Shown here: positions 1-13,267 of the stretch, in pieces
Layout of the letters: each line of letters begins with the position of its first letter
How positions within the stretch are numbered: the stretch's first letter is position 1
Assembly: GCF_003473485.1 (NCBI RefSeq)
Contig: NC_053048.1
Coordinates: 40,048,755 to 40,112,754 of the forward strand
Reading direction: 5' to 3'
Length of the DNA: 64,000 nucleotides
From: Medicago truncatula
Taxonomy: Eukaryota > Streptophyta > Magnoliopsida > Fabales > Fabaceae
The notes under the pieces: generated by a model
Databases searched by the model: none
The model's input: the letters and a program-made list of their open reading frames with translations, nothing else
Told to the model about the DNA's origin: nothing
Made by a program: the position numbers and the translations under genes

Positions 1-3000
1 TAGATTTATCATTTGCATTCAACAAAATTGCTTTTAGGTATGGAATCACAGCATCATAATACTTCTGAAATTTCTCCTGTTAACCATGAAATTTTTTAAT
101 TTGTTAAGTATAAGACTTAATATTTTCAATAAAAATAGATTAGACTTAAAAAAAAAGTGTGATTACTATAAAGAAAAATGATTGTATAAAGCACCTGTGA
201 AGAATCAGCGACCGATGCTAAAGCTGTCAAAGCACCCTCTTGAACCATCTGCTTTCCACTCTGCAATTCATGCATGAAAAGAATTGAAAATCAAATAATT
301 TTAAATTTATCATCCCAAATCTATGAAAATTTAAAGCAGCATAACATCTTTTAATTATAAAGCATTTTGCAACAAGTGATGAAACAATGTGAGAATGAAA
401 TACAACAATACTCATACAAAATCATGAAAGAAAAAAATAACAAATTAGAAGCCTAAAGCTTCAGCTAACCAAAATTTAAAGATGAATAAAATATAGATAG
501 AGTAAATGCAGATCCCCCAGTAAATGGAGACCAAAACAATAAACAAAGGAGAATCACGAAGTTCCATTTCCTTAAAACGAAATCGAGATGTATTATGAAG
601 GAAAATAATATATGATCTTCAGTCACCAAAAAGATATTATTAAAATATTCTCTGACATTTTTGCCAATAAATATCAATGGCAAACAAATACCTGAAGGAG
701 TACAAGAAGTTTGCTCACAATCCCATCCAAATAAGGTACCAAAATATCCGGGGTGCAATTCTCAGTGAAATTTAGCACTGCAGAAGCAGCATGAGCCTGA
801 ATATAAAAGTAATAAAATAAATAATGATGAACTAATGACTTTATGAAGTCAAATGAGATATCAAAGACCGGAAACTCAAGATTCATATTTATGCATAAGT
901 AGTGGCACTAAATTACAGACACAGTAAGTAATTATAAAGAGATAAGTTGGGTCAGAAGAACTCTAATACTTTAATGAAATTAATCATATAGCTTTGTTAG
1001 ATTGATGAAAAAATATTATAAAGAAATCCAGAATACTAAAAATGCATAATCCAAAAAGCTAGCCCAGCCAATTTAATACTCGAGTCAAAATGTTTGGCAA
1101 GTGTGAGAAAAAACTTTGCACAAAGATTATATAGAACTCACGCCAGTTACAACTTTATAAAAAATATGTAAACAAACTCTATAACCTATAAACAATCCAT
1201 GGGGTAACACATGATAAATGCATGTGATTACTTTGATCAAACACAAGCGGAATCAACCAATGCATAGAAATAAAATTGTCTCTTTCCAATAGAATACAAC
1301 ATACAATCAAGGGACAAATGAAAGAACAATAATGAAATCCAATAGAGCTAGATTACCAAGTCCATCTTAAACTAACATGAATGAGAACATGGAATGGTTT
1401 ATAAAAATAACTTTACTTAAAGAACAAAAGAGATGCCCAAGTGACTTGAATAAATAAAGTTTACAATGTACTTGGTCTAGATAAAAGTGCAAACCTGTAC
1501 TCGAGGATTTTGAAAATCATCCATGGCTCCAGCTAATGCCGGAAGCACTAAGTGGTGATATTTATCCTGCAAGTCTGGCCCCAAATCTGTGGACAATTGC
1601 CCGATTGCATTTATAGCCGCCCACCGCACCCGAGGGTTTGGATCAGGAAATGAATTCAAAACCATTGATAATACATGCTCCAAGTTCTTTGTCATCACCT
1701 GCATCACCAAAGGTTATGGTTTAAGACACAAACACATGCATAAGTTATTTTTCCACCTAACTAACCCCAAATATTCACCCGTATTGCAGACTAAATACAG
1801 GTTGAAATTTGAAAAATTATTGAGACAAAACATGCACATTTTTACAAAAACAACAACATAATAGTAGTTAATACAATAAATTAAAAAATAAATCACTTAT
1901 GAAAGAAGAACACTGGCCAGTACAAGTAAAAGAATACCTTTGAACAACCCTCTGCAATTTGTGCAAGTGCAACGAGTGCAGCATGGTGTTTTTGCCATTC
2001 AGGTGCAGCCAAATAAGTAGGCAACAATTCAGACGCAACTGGCACAATCGTGTTCCCGCCCAAAGCAATTGAAAGTCTATCCAAACATTCCTGACCAAAT
2101 CCGTAGTTACTAGTCTCACCAGCATCATCATCCTCGCTCACCGCAGCATGCCAAGCAGGATCATCCTCAATATCCAACAACAAATTCATTAGCACACCAA
2201 ACAACTTCTTTACAAACTGCGGTAACTTCCTCATCATCCCAGGAGCACGCTCTCTAGCCTCAGCAAGTGTAACGACAAACTCAATAGCCAAATGGCGAGT
2301 CCCTTCTTCTAACGACTCAGCCTCAGCAATCTGCAGCATGGCGCCAACAATGTCAACAATTTGCCTCCGCAGGAAACGTGGCTCAGTCCCAGCAAGCTCA
2401 ATGAGAAGCTCAAGTGCCTCCTGTGCAGTTGCCTCTTGACCAGAATTCAATGCCTCGGTCAATGTCTGCATCATGAGGGGCAGCAAATCCTGAAACCTAA
2501 TATTACAAATGCAAACTTAGTCAAAAAAAAATCTATTTAGTTAGGTCAATCACAAAAATAGTTCCAGTCCAAAAACTGAACCAAACTAAAATTTGAAATA
2601 ATCATTCCTCTCTCCCCTCCCATCTATTACCCTCTAACTAAACACATACTCTTAAGAGGGGTTGCTTCTGCATCTGTTTAAAGACAGTTCAACAATAATC
2701 AATAACTTTCTAATTAGTTAAAACAACAAGTGCATCTGGACCCTACAAACTGAGGGTCAATTTGGATAAACAATTTATTTACAACTTATAGCACAAACAA
2801 TTATCATGATAAATGCTGATGGATAATCTTACGTAAGCTATTTATATAACAAAAGATAAAATGAAGTTAAATTACTTTTCTATATGCTATATAAGTTGTT
2901 TTTATAAATTAATATGAGAAAACTTATGAAAATAAGATGCAAAAAAAGCTTTTGAAAATTATTTTCATAAATTCTCCCAAATAGTCTCACAAAACTTAGG

Positions 3001-3956
3001 TCATAAGATAAGCTCACATAAGGGCTTGTTTGGATTGGCTTATTTTTGAGCTTATGAAAACTAGCTTATCCAAATAAATAAGTTTTTATGTTAATTCATA
3101 AGTTTTCACTAACGAAAACTGTATCTTCATAAGCTCAAAAATAAGCTCAAACAAGCCCTGAGTAATACATAAAAAGCTTGACAAGCTAATGAATAATACA
3201 TAAAAGCTTATTTATTTGCATAAGCTCAAAAATATGTCAATCAAAATTGAATCATAATTTTGGCTGGTGGATATACCTGTCACGGTCGGATGAATTGGAG
3301 AGACACTGAACGAAATTGATACTGGCAGCAAGGGCAGCGATACGAACATCCGAAGAGGAAGTAGCAGCACTGAGACAACGAAGGAAAACAGAATGAAGAG
3401 TAGACAATTGAGGAAGTAGGGTTTCACCAATATAATGCGCCAATTGCGCAAAAACAAGCAACGCAATCTCCTGAAGCCTAGCATCATTGGAAGTAACCCA
3501 TTGAAAAAGAAGCGGAAGCAAGTCAGGCCAAGAAGACAGGTCATCAGAGAGAAGAGCAGAAGCGAGTTCCGAAACGGTGTCGCATAGCTTCTTAACGATG
3601 GATTTGATTGGTTCTTGATGGAGAGATGAGAGAAGGAGAGAACGGAGAGTGGATTGAGTTGAAGGGGAGAGGTGTGGGTAGATGAAAGAGTCGTCGTGGT
3701 GGCGCGTGAGATGACGACGGAGGAGGATGGTGGACATGGTTCGTGTTTCGGGGTTAGAGGAAGTGTGGAGAAGATGGGAGAGTTTGAGGATTAAGGAATC
3801 GGGATAGGTTTGTTTGCAGAGATTGAAGAGATTTTCAGCTTGGGAACGTTGGTCGTTGATGGTGGACATGAGGTTTGTGATTAGGGATTCGAAGTGGGTT
3901 GAATCTGGTCCTAGAATTAGAGCCATTTGTGCTTGATTTTGATCGTTCAACGCCAT
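1..3956 (-). CDS. Importin-5 / importin subunit beta-3-like karyopherin, 5' part (runs off the window)
   Basis: This gene encodes a nuclear-import receptor of the importin-beta family, which binds Ran and carries cargo such as ribosomal proteins through the nuclear pore. Six exons read in frame with canonical GT-AG junctions: 3956-3277, 2496-1938, 1698-1495, 796-692, 260-195 and 76-1. Together they give about 563 residues, the N-terminal half of a family normally near 1,100. The translation shows HEAT-repeat helices, including [19 protein letters not shown] and [14 protein letters not shown], which match plant IMB3/KETCH1 (known family). The ATG at 3956 begins [18 protein letters not shown] and follows a GA-rich leader. 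Introns of 116-780 bp separate the exons; the 780-bp first intron carries two repeat elements. No lesion is seen, so the gene looks functional. The 3' half lies to the left of the window. Confidence 0.93.
2751..3005. mobile_element. MITE-like repeat in importin intron 1
   Basis: The stretch runs from a 'ggtcaatttggataaacaa' type end to a 'ctcccaaatagtctcacaaa' type end. Related sequence recurs in the window near 9421-9870, 32518-32880 and 62272-62345. The ends and internal phrases ('acttatag', 'aagttgtttttataa') look like a common short non-autonomous legume element. No coding capacity. Boundaries are approximate. Confidence 0.45.
3020..3160. mobile_element. Palindromic MITE in importin intron 1
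   Basis: The two ends are near-perfect inverted repeats. The left end reads agggcttgtttgg...cttatttttgagcttatgaa, and the reverse complement of the right end reads cagggcttgtttgagcttatttttgagcttatgaa. The element is about 140 bp and could fold into a hairpin in the pre-mRNA. No clear target-site duplication was found. Confidence 0.7.
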
Positions 3957-3981
3957 CGTTGTGAATTGAATTGAATTGAAT

Positions 3982-4033
3982 TGAGAGAGAGTGTTTTGAT
4001 GGATAGGGCAGAGAGAGAGAGAGAGAGAGAGGG
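3982..4033 (-). repeat. GA/CT microsatellite in importin leader
   Basis: A run of ten GA units at 4011-4030, preceded by TTGAA repeats and GAGAGA at 3982-3989, lies 30-75 bp upstream of the importin ATG. On the sense strand it reads as a CT-rich leader, typical of plant 5' UTRs and core promoters. Confidence 0.8.
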
Positions 4034-4147
4034 AGGGAAGAAAGAAGAGTATTCTCTCTCTGCTGCTCGAAAATCTGAAAATAAGGGTTTTTGGTTTTGA
4101 ATGGCGGGGTGATGATGCGCCTCCCTAAACTTTCTTATCCTATTCAC

Positions 4148-6797
4148 TTTCCGCTTCTTTGCTCATTAGAAGAAGAATATTATGTTGTTTTAATTTTATA
4201 ATAATTTTTTAAACTATATGTTAATGATATTGTATATCAAACGGATAGAAAAATATTATTCGAATTTTTATTATAATAAAATGGATCTGCATCGTCATGT
4301 GTGCGTTAAATTTTCATTGTTATACTATTAAAAATAAAAATAAAAAATATTAGTTTAACATTACAGGAGACGTGAAGTGAAGTGTAGTGTATATTTTAAC
4401 ATTAGAGGAGACGAGAATGTAATTAAGGCTTCTCTCAAGTGAGGGGAGTGTATACATTCACATAAAAGGAAAAGATAATGTAATCTAACTATTTCTTTGG
4501 GGAGAATAGTGTAATTTACTCTTATATAATTATGTCCATATTTAATTGATTTTTTATAATGAAAATTCTTTAAAAATATATTAAAATAATAAATTAATTA
4601 ATGTGTACATATTGTGCTCAATTAATATTAAGGTAAGTAGTATTTTCTAAAACGGATAAATATAAATACTAAACTTAAAAAGAAAAAAAAGTATGATTGA
4701 ACCTAACTTTAGAAATAAATAATAGAACAATATCATACCATACCATGTGAAAGTTCATATGAAAAATGTTTCTTAATATAAAAAAGACGATAGAGTAAAA
4801 ATAAAAGGAAAATATCAATCTAAAATTGTTCAAAAAAAAAACCAATCTAAATCTTGTAAAATAATTACGTTTAAAAATGAAAAAAAAATATTATTTAAAT
4901 AGTTGTCACAAAATGTTAACTAAAAAAAAAATGTTAACTCATTGCCATTGGAATCTCTTCGAGATATAGTTGTAAAACGGCTTCTAGTTAGATTATAGTT
5001 AATAAATAAGTTTCATCTTATCAAATTGAGCATAATACTAATAAAGAAAGGAAAATGTTAACAGCACATGTTAATGTACTACAAATATAAAAAAATTATG
5101 AAAATTATTTTTCAAAAAATTACTATATGTAAATTAATTATTTTCAAGTATGAAATTAACTTGTTTATGTGTTCAAACTCAAGTTTGATGATTTGAATTA
5201 AGTTGTTTTGAAAATTTTGCTTAATTGTGTGAAAATCAAGAAATTGTTGATGATTATTGCTTAAACATATTTTGAATCACTTGTTGAATCATTGGGTATG
5301 TTTGATTATTCATGGGTTATGAATTATTGGTGTTGGTTGTGAAGTTTGGTGTGAATTGTGAAGTTTTGGAGTTTTGTGAAAAATGAACATGATTATGAAA
5401 ACTTGATTAATTGATGATATGAATTCATGTTTAATGTGTTTTAATTGTTCTTTTTGCTTGTGTTATATGTTGATGAAGTTTGTACAACGATTTTGGATCA
5501 ATTGGAATAAAAAAATGGAAGTTTTGATGTGAGTTCCCGAGAGGGAACCCATTTTCTAGGTTCCCTGTTTCTGCAGAGCTCGATGGGCGAGCCATCTTTG
5601 TGCCTAGGCGAGAAGTGCATAACATCACACGCTATTTTGTGCGTTCCAGGCCTTTGATTTCAGATATTCCCGAGTGCTCCTTTTGTGACATTTCAATGCA
5701 ATTTCGATTGATAAAGTTGTTGGAAAATCTTTTACTTGGATTTGAAAGGGTTTTATCAATTTGAGACGAACTTTAAATGAGAAATGAGCATGAACTTGAA
5801 ATAATCGAATGACATTTTTTCTTAAATGAAATGATGATGTTACGACTTGTCTACTGTAACGATGAACTTCGATGAAACATGTAGATTTGATAAAGAACTA
5901 TAAGAGCATGTAACTTGGTTTTTGGTAAAAATGTGAAAATAGACGAACTTTGGTGAAATGTTGAATTGTGATTTGTTAGCTTGCAGATGACTTTGTGCTC
6001 ATGATAATATGTTGGATTATGATTGAATTGATGATTAATATGCATGAGATATGATGAATTGTGTGAAATGAAAAATAGACGAACTTTGGAGAAAAATAGA
6101 CGGCCTTTGACAAATGATGGCTCAAGCCAAGTTAACTTGTAAAAGATTGTTATCTATTGTTTATATGATGTTTGATTATTGTTTTAATGATGAAATGTAT
6201 TCATCAAAAGTGGATTATATTGGAGTAAATGATTGTTTGTCTAAAATGTTATAATTGTTAAATGATGAGATTTTGCTTCTTTATTGTGGTGAATGTTGAA
6301 GATGATTATAATGATGATTATGATGATGATTTTTGGTGATGATGACTTGTTGATGTATGAATGTAAATACTTGATGATGCAAATGATGGGTTTTGGTGAA
6401 TATATTATATGATGGTGGGAATTATATAACATAGAGTTATAAATTATGCATTGTCGAGTCTTTACGTGATAGTCGATGCATTCATAGTCATCATTGAGTC
6501 TTTGGTGAAGAACGTAATTGGTGGGGATTACGTTAATGGATCAATCGGTAATAGTTACTTCCGACATCCAAAATGGTACCACATGCATGGAGAGATGTGT
6601 GTAGAACATTGCATGCATATGAGTCTATATTTATTGTCTCATATTTGACTATATGAAGGATGGAGAGTGTATCTCAAAAAAAATTATTAAAGGAGGAAAA
6701 CATAGATTATAACATAAGAAGGGTGAAGAGTGTAATTTAAGCTTTTTTTAAAGGAGGGAAATTTTTTTTCTAATATGTTTTGAAGTAGCAATAAACG
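4148..6797. other. Intergenic, AT-rich; decayed repeat sequence
   Basis: No gene is seen. The part at 5160-6650 has lower AT and a repetitive texture (GATGAT/TTGATG runs, 'gaaaatagacgaactttgg' phrases near 5935 and 6070, a GC-richer patch at 5530-5650 and a patch at 6450-6600). It resembles an old LTR-retrotransposon remnant, but no LTR pair, primer site or pol motif could be fixed. A phrase of the type 'aacataagaaggg..gagtgtaatt' occurs near 4390-4520, 6660-6750 and 8470-8560, so it is a dispersed repeat. Confidence 0.5.
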
Positions 6798-8395
6798 TCA
6801 CAAGAAAGGGGGGGTTTGAATTGTGACCCTTTTAAAAATTATTCCTGAAACTTTAAATTAGATTTTATGTACTCAAGAGAGATCTTGGTAAATATTAGTT
6901 GAACAGATAACTATTAACTTGATGTATAAAGGACCAGAACGTTCTGGAAAGATATAATATAAGTGTAGAATGTTAAAACAATAATAAACTGAATTTTAAA
7001 CCTTTAGTCAAGTATTAAGCAATTGTTTTATCTTGGACCAGAATGTTCTGGAGGCAGTTTAATTTATCAGAATAATATGAGTTAAGTTAGGACCAGAGAA
7101 CTCTGGATTAATATGGTTGAGATTAGGACCAGAATGTTCTGGAGGTGAATATTAAAGCTTTGTGATAATGTGTGTGTTTAGTGTATATAAGTAAAAGAGA
7201 TAAAGAGAGAGAAAGAGAGAATAACACAGGAGAGTTATCCTGGTTCACCAAACCCGGCTACTTCCAGTCCCCACACTTCGTGTGAGATTATCCACTATAG
7301 TATGCAGTTGGTAGAAACTTCTAACCAACACTATAAGGTCTTGATCACACCAGATCAGTCCGTAACCACTGTATTATCAACCTCAGCAGGCTTCTACAAT
7401 TCTTTGCTTTCGCACAAGAAAGGTTGGAACTCTTCCTATCTCAAACTATTGAGCCCAATAGACTTGAGATCTAGTTATCTCTTTGTAAGGTGATTTGTTT
7501 GGATCGAATGTCTCAAACAAAGGTAATAAAGATGTTGTTTGGATCTGGCGTCTCAAACAAAAGATGTGTAGGATGTTGTTTGGAACTTTATATGTCAAAC
7601 AAACTATCCTTGTACAACTTAGAAATATGTTCTCAATGAGAAAAGATGATTGAAGAGATTGATAGCTTTTGCTTTGAGAGAGATAAATGCTTTGTATTTC
7701 AAACTCTTGCATTTCTCCTTCAATGTCCTCTTCTATTTATAGAGCTGAACCCCTTGGAGAGCAAGCCAATAAAGAGCTGTTGTGCTTTCAATTTGAATTT
7801 GAATTTTGGCTCCAAAGAGACTTGGGGAGAAAGCATGTAGAGAATGTTTCTTCAGTTTCACCCAGATCATTCTCTCAGTTCCAACCAAAACTTGAACGAA
7901 ATTGTAGAGCACGTGCTTGCTTAGTTGGTGATGAGCTGTGATCAAGCCTTTGTAACTTGCTGCCCAGTTGATGATGTTTGCTTAGATCATCTTGATGATG
8001 TCATGTAGCTTGAAGATAAATATTGATTCTTTGAATATTCCTTTTCCTCAAAATTCCTTAATGGATCGAAAAAGCCACACGAGGGCCCAAGGATAATTTT
8101 ATTCTTTTTGCTTCCAACACATGTGCAAGAATATAATTTATTTCCTTTGTTTCTTTGTCCTTTAATGCATTTCCAAGAACCTTGATTTCTTTCCTCTTTA
8201 AGTGAGACAAAAGAGAATATTTGCTTTGGTCTTGATCTTAATTATGCATATCTTGACAATTGCCCAAAAAGCTCATATTTGTTCATATCCATTTTCAATA
8301 AAGATTTTGTTATCCCTTGTGAGTGCCAGAACGTTCTCTTGTTTTTACTAAACATTCTCATGAAACATTTCTCACAAAATTCATTAGTAGATAAC
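6798..8395 (+). mobile_element. LTR-like retrotransposon remnant with a polypurine tract
   Basis: A purine-rich tract (caagaaaggggggg, about 6800-6812) is followed by TGAATTGTG, the arrangement expected of a polypurine tract and 3' LTR start. The following ~1.5 kb has no long ORF but contains repeated palindromes CCAGAA(C/T)GTTCTGG at 6934, 7038 and 7129, a variant at 7093, and a half copy at 8326. It also has a 'cctggttcacc..cccggctacttccagtcccc' segment of the sort seen in copia-type LTRs. No second LTR or pol gene is present, so this is a solo or broken element. The right boundary is a guess. Confidence 0.4.
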
Positions 8396-9279
8396 AATAT
8401 AAATTAAAGTAAATATGTTTGTTATCTTTAAAACATCAATAAAAGATTTTGCTCTCAACATGTTTTGCATGAGAGAGGAGGGGAATGTATACTTTAACAT
8501 AAGAAGGAATGATAGTGTAATTCAATCATATTTTGGAGGTGGGACATGTAGTTTACTCAATAATATAACGTTACAAGATTTTACGTGGTTACTAAAATAG
8601 TTATTTAATAAATAATAAATGCATATTACATAAATATAATGGGGGCTAAAATTTACAATCACTTTGTATTTTTAACATATATAATATTTATTCTCACATA
8701 TCATACATGAACTAAGTAGACATATTTAATACATGAAAAATAAGAAATATATGTATCATTTGCACAATATAATAGTGATTCATGAAAGTAGTTGGTTGTG
8801 TTTTGTGTGATTGAAATACATGTATCATGGAAATGTTAAAGAGTGCCCTTAGAACATTGATTAAGGGGACAAAAATATAAATGTCGTGTATTAGTTATGT
8901 TTTTATAGTTTCTTTAATTAATAAATCATGCATTCAACGAAGTTTTTGGTATGCTGCTAAAATTATTCTTTTTACTAATTAATTCAAGCAATTTGAGAAT
9001 AAATTATTTACTTTTTAGACCATTCATTACCAACAAAAAGAATGAATTTGGTTGTTTATTAGGATTGATATTCAGTAAGTTTTGTGGAAAATAATTTATC
9101 TTAATATCTTCTGTTATTTATTGTGATGTTTCTTAGATTTATTTGTTTTATATGTAGGAGATGTCTTTCTTTATATTGATTAGTTGTACATGTATCTCTG
9201 TTAGTGCCATTTTTTTAAAAAATTATAAAAAAATTATATCCATTTCAAGTTTGACTAATGTGAACAAATGAAACAACTC
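8396..9279. other. Intergenic, AT-rich
   Basis: No gene seen. It holds a copy of the dispersed 'aacataagaagga..agtgtaatt' repeat at about 8467-8560; the rest is featureless AT-rich DNA. Confidence 0.5.
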
Positions 9280-9980
9280 TAATAACATGATTAAGAGATG
9301 GACACTGTTATTTTAGTTGGTTGGGGGACAAAAAATCTCAGGGTCAGCCCTATATGTATGTACTCATTCAATTGAATCAAATACTTTCAACATGATTTTA
9401 TACATTTTTCATTGAATTTAGGGTCTGTTTCAAATGACTTATTTGAGTTTATGTACGTACATAAACTTTTGTGTGAGACTATTTGGGAGAACGCGTGACA
9501 ACTTATGATAGGTTGAGAAGTTGTTTTTCAACTTATTTATATTAATTGTTCATGATTGATTTGTTTAGACTTATCTACTTAAATATTTGTGAAACTGTTT
9601 GAGATACCTTATAAAAACAATTTATGACATGTTAATAAGTTGTTTTAATATTATTTGATAGCGTGTGAAAACATCATATAGTTTAAATGCAAACAATTTG
9701 ACTTTATTTTTTATTTTTTGGTTACAAAAATAAAATATACTTAAATTTTGTCAAAGAAGTATATACACAAGTACTAATATAATAACTAATAAGTGTTTAC
9801 TCAAGGTGTTTATTTAGATATACTTAAGTGCTGATATAATAAGTGTTTAACTAAGTTATTTATTCAAAAAAGGCCTTATTTACGTTGACAAATTTCGGGA
9901 GTTTTGGTTAGTAACCGTTTTTGTTTTGTTTTCACATTGCTAGATGTTTTACATGTCAGTTCTTTGTCACACTTATCTTT
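9280..9980. repeat. Dispersed repeat, copy 1 (partner at 32020-32975)
   Basis: Shares ordered phrases with 32020-32975: 'atgattaagaga', 'attttagttg.ttggg', 'aaacttttgtgtgaga', 'tttgtttagacttatctacttaaatatttgtgaaa' type text, and 'tttgttttcacattgctagatgttttac'. The partner has an extra ~350 bp between 32108 and 32460. It includes sequence related to the MITE at 2751. Confidence 0.7.
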
Positions 9981-10948
9981 TAGGTTACGTCATTTCTTTG
10001 TCTCACTTATCTTCTAGGTTAAAGATTAAGAGTGTGTTTGTTTCATGGATTGAAATTAAATTACTTGGAATGCTAATCCCATAAGTATGATACCTAAGAA
10101 TAACATTCATATAGCAAAAATAAACAAAGTTGTTTGATTTAAAAAATACAAATAAAATGAATACAAATGAATGTGAATAGTAGTGAGAAGTTATAGTTAG
10201 TTGATATTTATTTATATCTGAATGTTAGATTCCCACTTAAGCATGTGAATAAAATATGAAGAAATCATATGTAAATAACATTCCTCAAAATAAAAATATC
10301 CATGAATAATTTTTTAAAAACTTGAAACAAATATAGGAATATTGTATTCCCAACTTCACATTCTGAGAGACTAACGTTATAAACCTTGAAACAAACACAC
10401 ACTAAGTGTTTTTTCAAGTTGACGATCTTCCACCAGCCAATAAACCAGTTGATGCCCGGGGTTTGTTGAAGGGTTCCTCCAGGGCAAAACTATCAAAAAA
10501 ATCAATTTTTTATTTGAATAATTCAATGGACCGTTTTTTAATTAGCAGTTCTCTATCCCCGTCTTATGGATATATATTGACTATCCTATTAAGTTAGTGT
10601 AACCTAGCAACCATATTCATCAGTGAGAGGGCAATATCATTTTTCACAACGTGAAAACGAGTAATGGATATGACCATGATCAGTACATGTTTAAGATCAA
10701 TGTTTAAGATCAATGACACTCAAGTTGACAAGAGAGCAAAGTGTGAGGTTTTAGGTGGAAATAAGTGTGTGTCTTTCATTGTAGTGAATTGTGGTTCTTA
10801 TAAGCGCCAAAGAAGACTCGTTGGATTGTGATGGAGGAGTTGTTACAAATGATACACATCAATGCATGGATCCAAAGTGGCCATCAGGAGGAGCTAATAG
10901 CCGTTGGTGCGTTATAGGTGAGATAAGATGTGAGGTTGAGGAAGAGTT
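9981..10948. other. Intergenic; small unrecognised fragment
   Basis: AT-rich, with a GC-richer island at about 10410-10490 and a short open stretch at 10791-10948 (starting at TTG, not ATG) that resembles no family I know. A 16-bp direct repeat 'gtttaagatcaatg' occurs twice near 10688-10718. No supported gene. Confidence 0.45.
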
Positions 10949-11282
10949 CAATTTGAGGAAAAGTTCTACATTTACATTTAACTTTAATTATATTTCATAC
11001 AAGTCATTTATACACTTGAGGTGATAACTAAATGGGTATGAGTTTAATCGTATAACCTCAAATTTCTAAAGTTGTAAAATGACAATTATTGTCACTTTAA
11101 TTAATAAAAAAAATTCTACCTTCTCTATTTTTTTTTTTATGAAAAAAATGCAACCCATTTCAATTTGAGGAAAAGTTCTACAATTACATTTAACTTTAAT
11201 TATATTTCATGCAAGTCATTTATACACTTGAGGTGATAACTAAATGGGTATGAGTTTAATCGTATAACCTCAAATTTCTAAA
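10949..11282 (+). repeat. 122-bp near-perfect direct duplication
   Basis: The unit at 10949-11070 recurs at 11161-11282 with about two mismatches, separated by a 90-bp AT-rich spacer. The low divergence implies recent duplication. The unit has no coding potential I can support. Confidence 0.9.
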
Positions 11283-12210
11283 AAAATGGAGGTAAAGTTA
11301 TGGAACCAAATTGAGACGGTTTAAAGTTAAGGGACCATTTTTTAAATTTAGGGTTTAGGGTTACCATTTGAGTGACCATTTTTCACAAATGGGTATGAGT
11401 AACTAAATTGGTCTCATTTGAAAAATGGTCACTCATTTTTACTTAGGTAATTGAGACCTTAAGTACCCATTTGAGTGACCATTACTTAAGTAATTGAGAC
11501 CATTTTTAAAACCGTCTCAAATGGATATGGGTTTATATGTTACCATTTGAGTGACCATTTTTCACATTGCTAGATTTTTTAACAGAAGGGACCACTTAGG
11601 TAAACAGAGGCAAAGTTATGAGACCAAATTGAGACGGTTTAAAGTTAAGGGATCAAAATGAAATTCAAAAATAAGTTAAGGGACCAAAGCATGTATTAAG
11701 CCTTTTTTTTATATAATAATTAAGAAGCAAATAATTTGTTATATACTATGTAACATATAACACTTCAGATTGAAAGGTTGTTCAGTTTTCAACAAATCAA
11801 AAGTATCATAAGAAAACCAGAAGTATATTAAAATTTCAAAGCTAATTAATTATCACAATAAAAAGAAAACCAGAAATAAGTTCAAAATTACAACATTTAT
11901 TAACATTTATTTTTGAATTTCATTTTGGTCCCTTAACTTTAAACCGTCTCAATTTGGTCCCATAACTTTGTCTCCGTTTACCTAAGTGGTCCCTTTTGTT
12001 AAAAAAAACTAACAGAAGGGACCACTTAAATAAACAGAGGTAAACTTATGGGACCAAATTGAAACGGTTACATAACTTTACCTAAGTACCCATTTTTCAC
12101 AAATGGTAACTAAATTGGTCTCATTTAAAAAATGGTCACTCAAATTTCTTAACCGTCTCAATTTTTTAAGAATTTAAAAAAATTCTTAAAAAATGGTCAC
12201 TCAAATGCTT
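11283..12210. mobile_element. Nested MITE complex with inverted and direct modules
   Basis: A ~45-bp module of the type 'aaagttatgggaccaaattgagacgg..' occurs on + near 11288, 11606 and 12033, and inverted near 11932-11975. Arms 11575-11673 and 11909-12005 are close inverted repeats around a ~235-bp spacer. A second module 'actaaattggtctcattt..aaaatggtcactca' occurs near 11403 and 12107, with inverted partners near 11359 and 11551. This is a well-known type of legume MITE ('ggtcccttaacttt'), inserted in itself. Confidence 0.75.
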
Positions 12211-13267
12211 ATAAAAAATGGTCTTCAAATATTTTCTACTAGTATATTCTGTCTTTGTTTTTAAGTAAACTCGTTTGTATTCCTTATAATTAGTTTTTTT
12301 AACAAAACAATATTTAATTATAAATTCTCAAGTGTCAAAAACATAAAAATTTATATTTATTCATTTATTGTTAAAAAATTGTAAACTTTTGCAAAAAATA
12401 TATTCTATAATGTACTAAATATAACTAAAAAAAGTAATTTATTAATTTTGAAGGATACACATGAGTTGACTAAAAGAAGAGAACGAAATTGCTAACAAAA
12501 ACATTTGAAGGACCATTGTTTAATGAATATTTTTAGAGGTAAATAATATATGATGCATTTATACATACCAAACTCTTATTTAACCCATTAAACAATTTGG
12601 TTTCAAGATTTAATGAATGACAAATTTGCTTCCTAATTTAATATGATCAATCTTAGGATCATCATGGTCACATAAATGCCAAATTAATATGTTGGATGAT
12701 ATTTTTTATTCAAAAAAAAAAAATGCTGAATTATGTTTTCTTTTATCATTCGGAATCAAACTTGGTACCTCAAAGTTTGTAACACTCACACACCCTACAC
12801 TAAAATACATAAATTCGTTCTATTCACTTTGTTATATTTATAGTCCATTTATGAGAAAAATACACATGTGATAACTTAGTGGGATCCACTAAATAACAAT
12901 TTTTTTATTTTTTTGTGTGTCTTTCCATCTCTCATACATGCACAATAAATATATAAAAGTATATGGAGCAAAGCCAAACTTAGAGTACACACGTCACACC
13001 AATTTGATCTAACAACCATACAAAATATATTTTTACTTAAATTTTACAACGGAGTGAGTATTGTAGACTTAAATAGAGATTATTTAGTTAATTATTGTCA
13101 TTGTAAACATAGTAACTATCTACTGATTAATGGCATGATGGTTGATAGGTACTAGTTGCACGCCACCTCCTGTTACATTAGTATAAGATATTGCACATAA
13201 AACTGATTAATAATACTTACAACATAATTGAGACGTATTGGATTGATTTTATCTCCCTCTCCATGCC
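12211..13267. promoter_or_regulatory. Upstream region of the exostosin gene, no defined element
   Basis: AT-rich 1-kb stretch ahead of the ATG at 13268. No TATA box could be assigned with confidence and no gene is seen in it. Confidence 0.3.

Noticed and set aside
7302-7945. Several 60-90 residue open frames on both strands
   Set aside because: Located inside LTR-like non-coding repeat DNA; no motifs and mutually overlapping.
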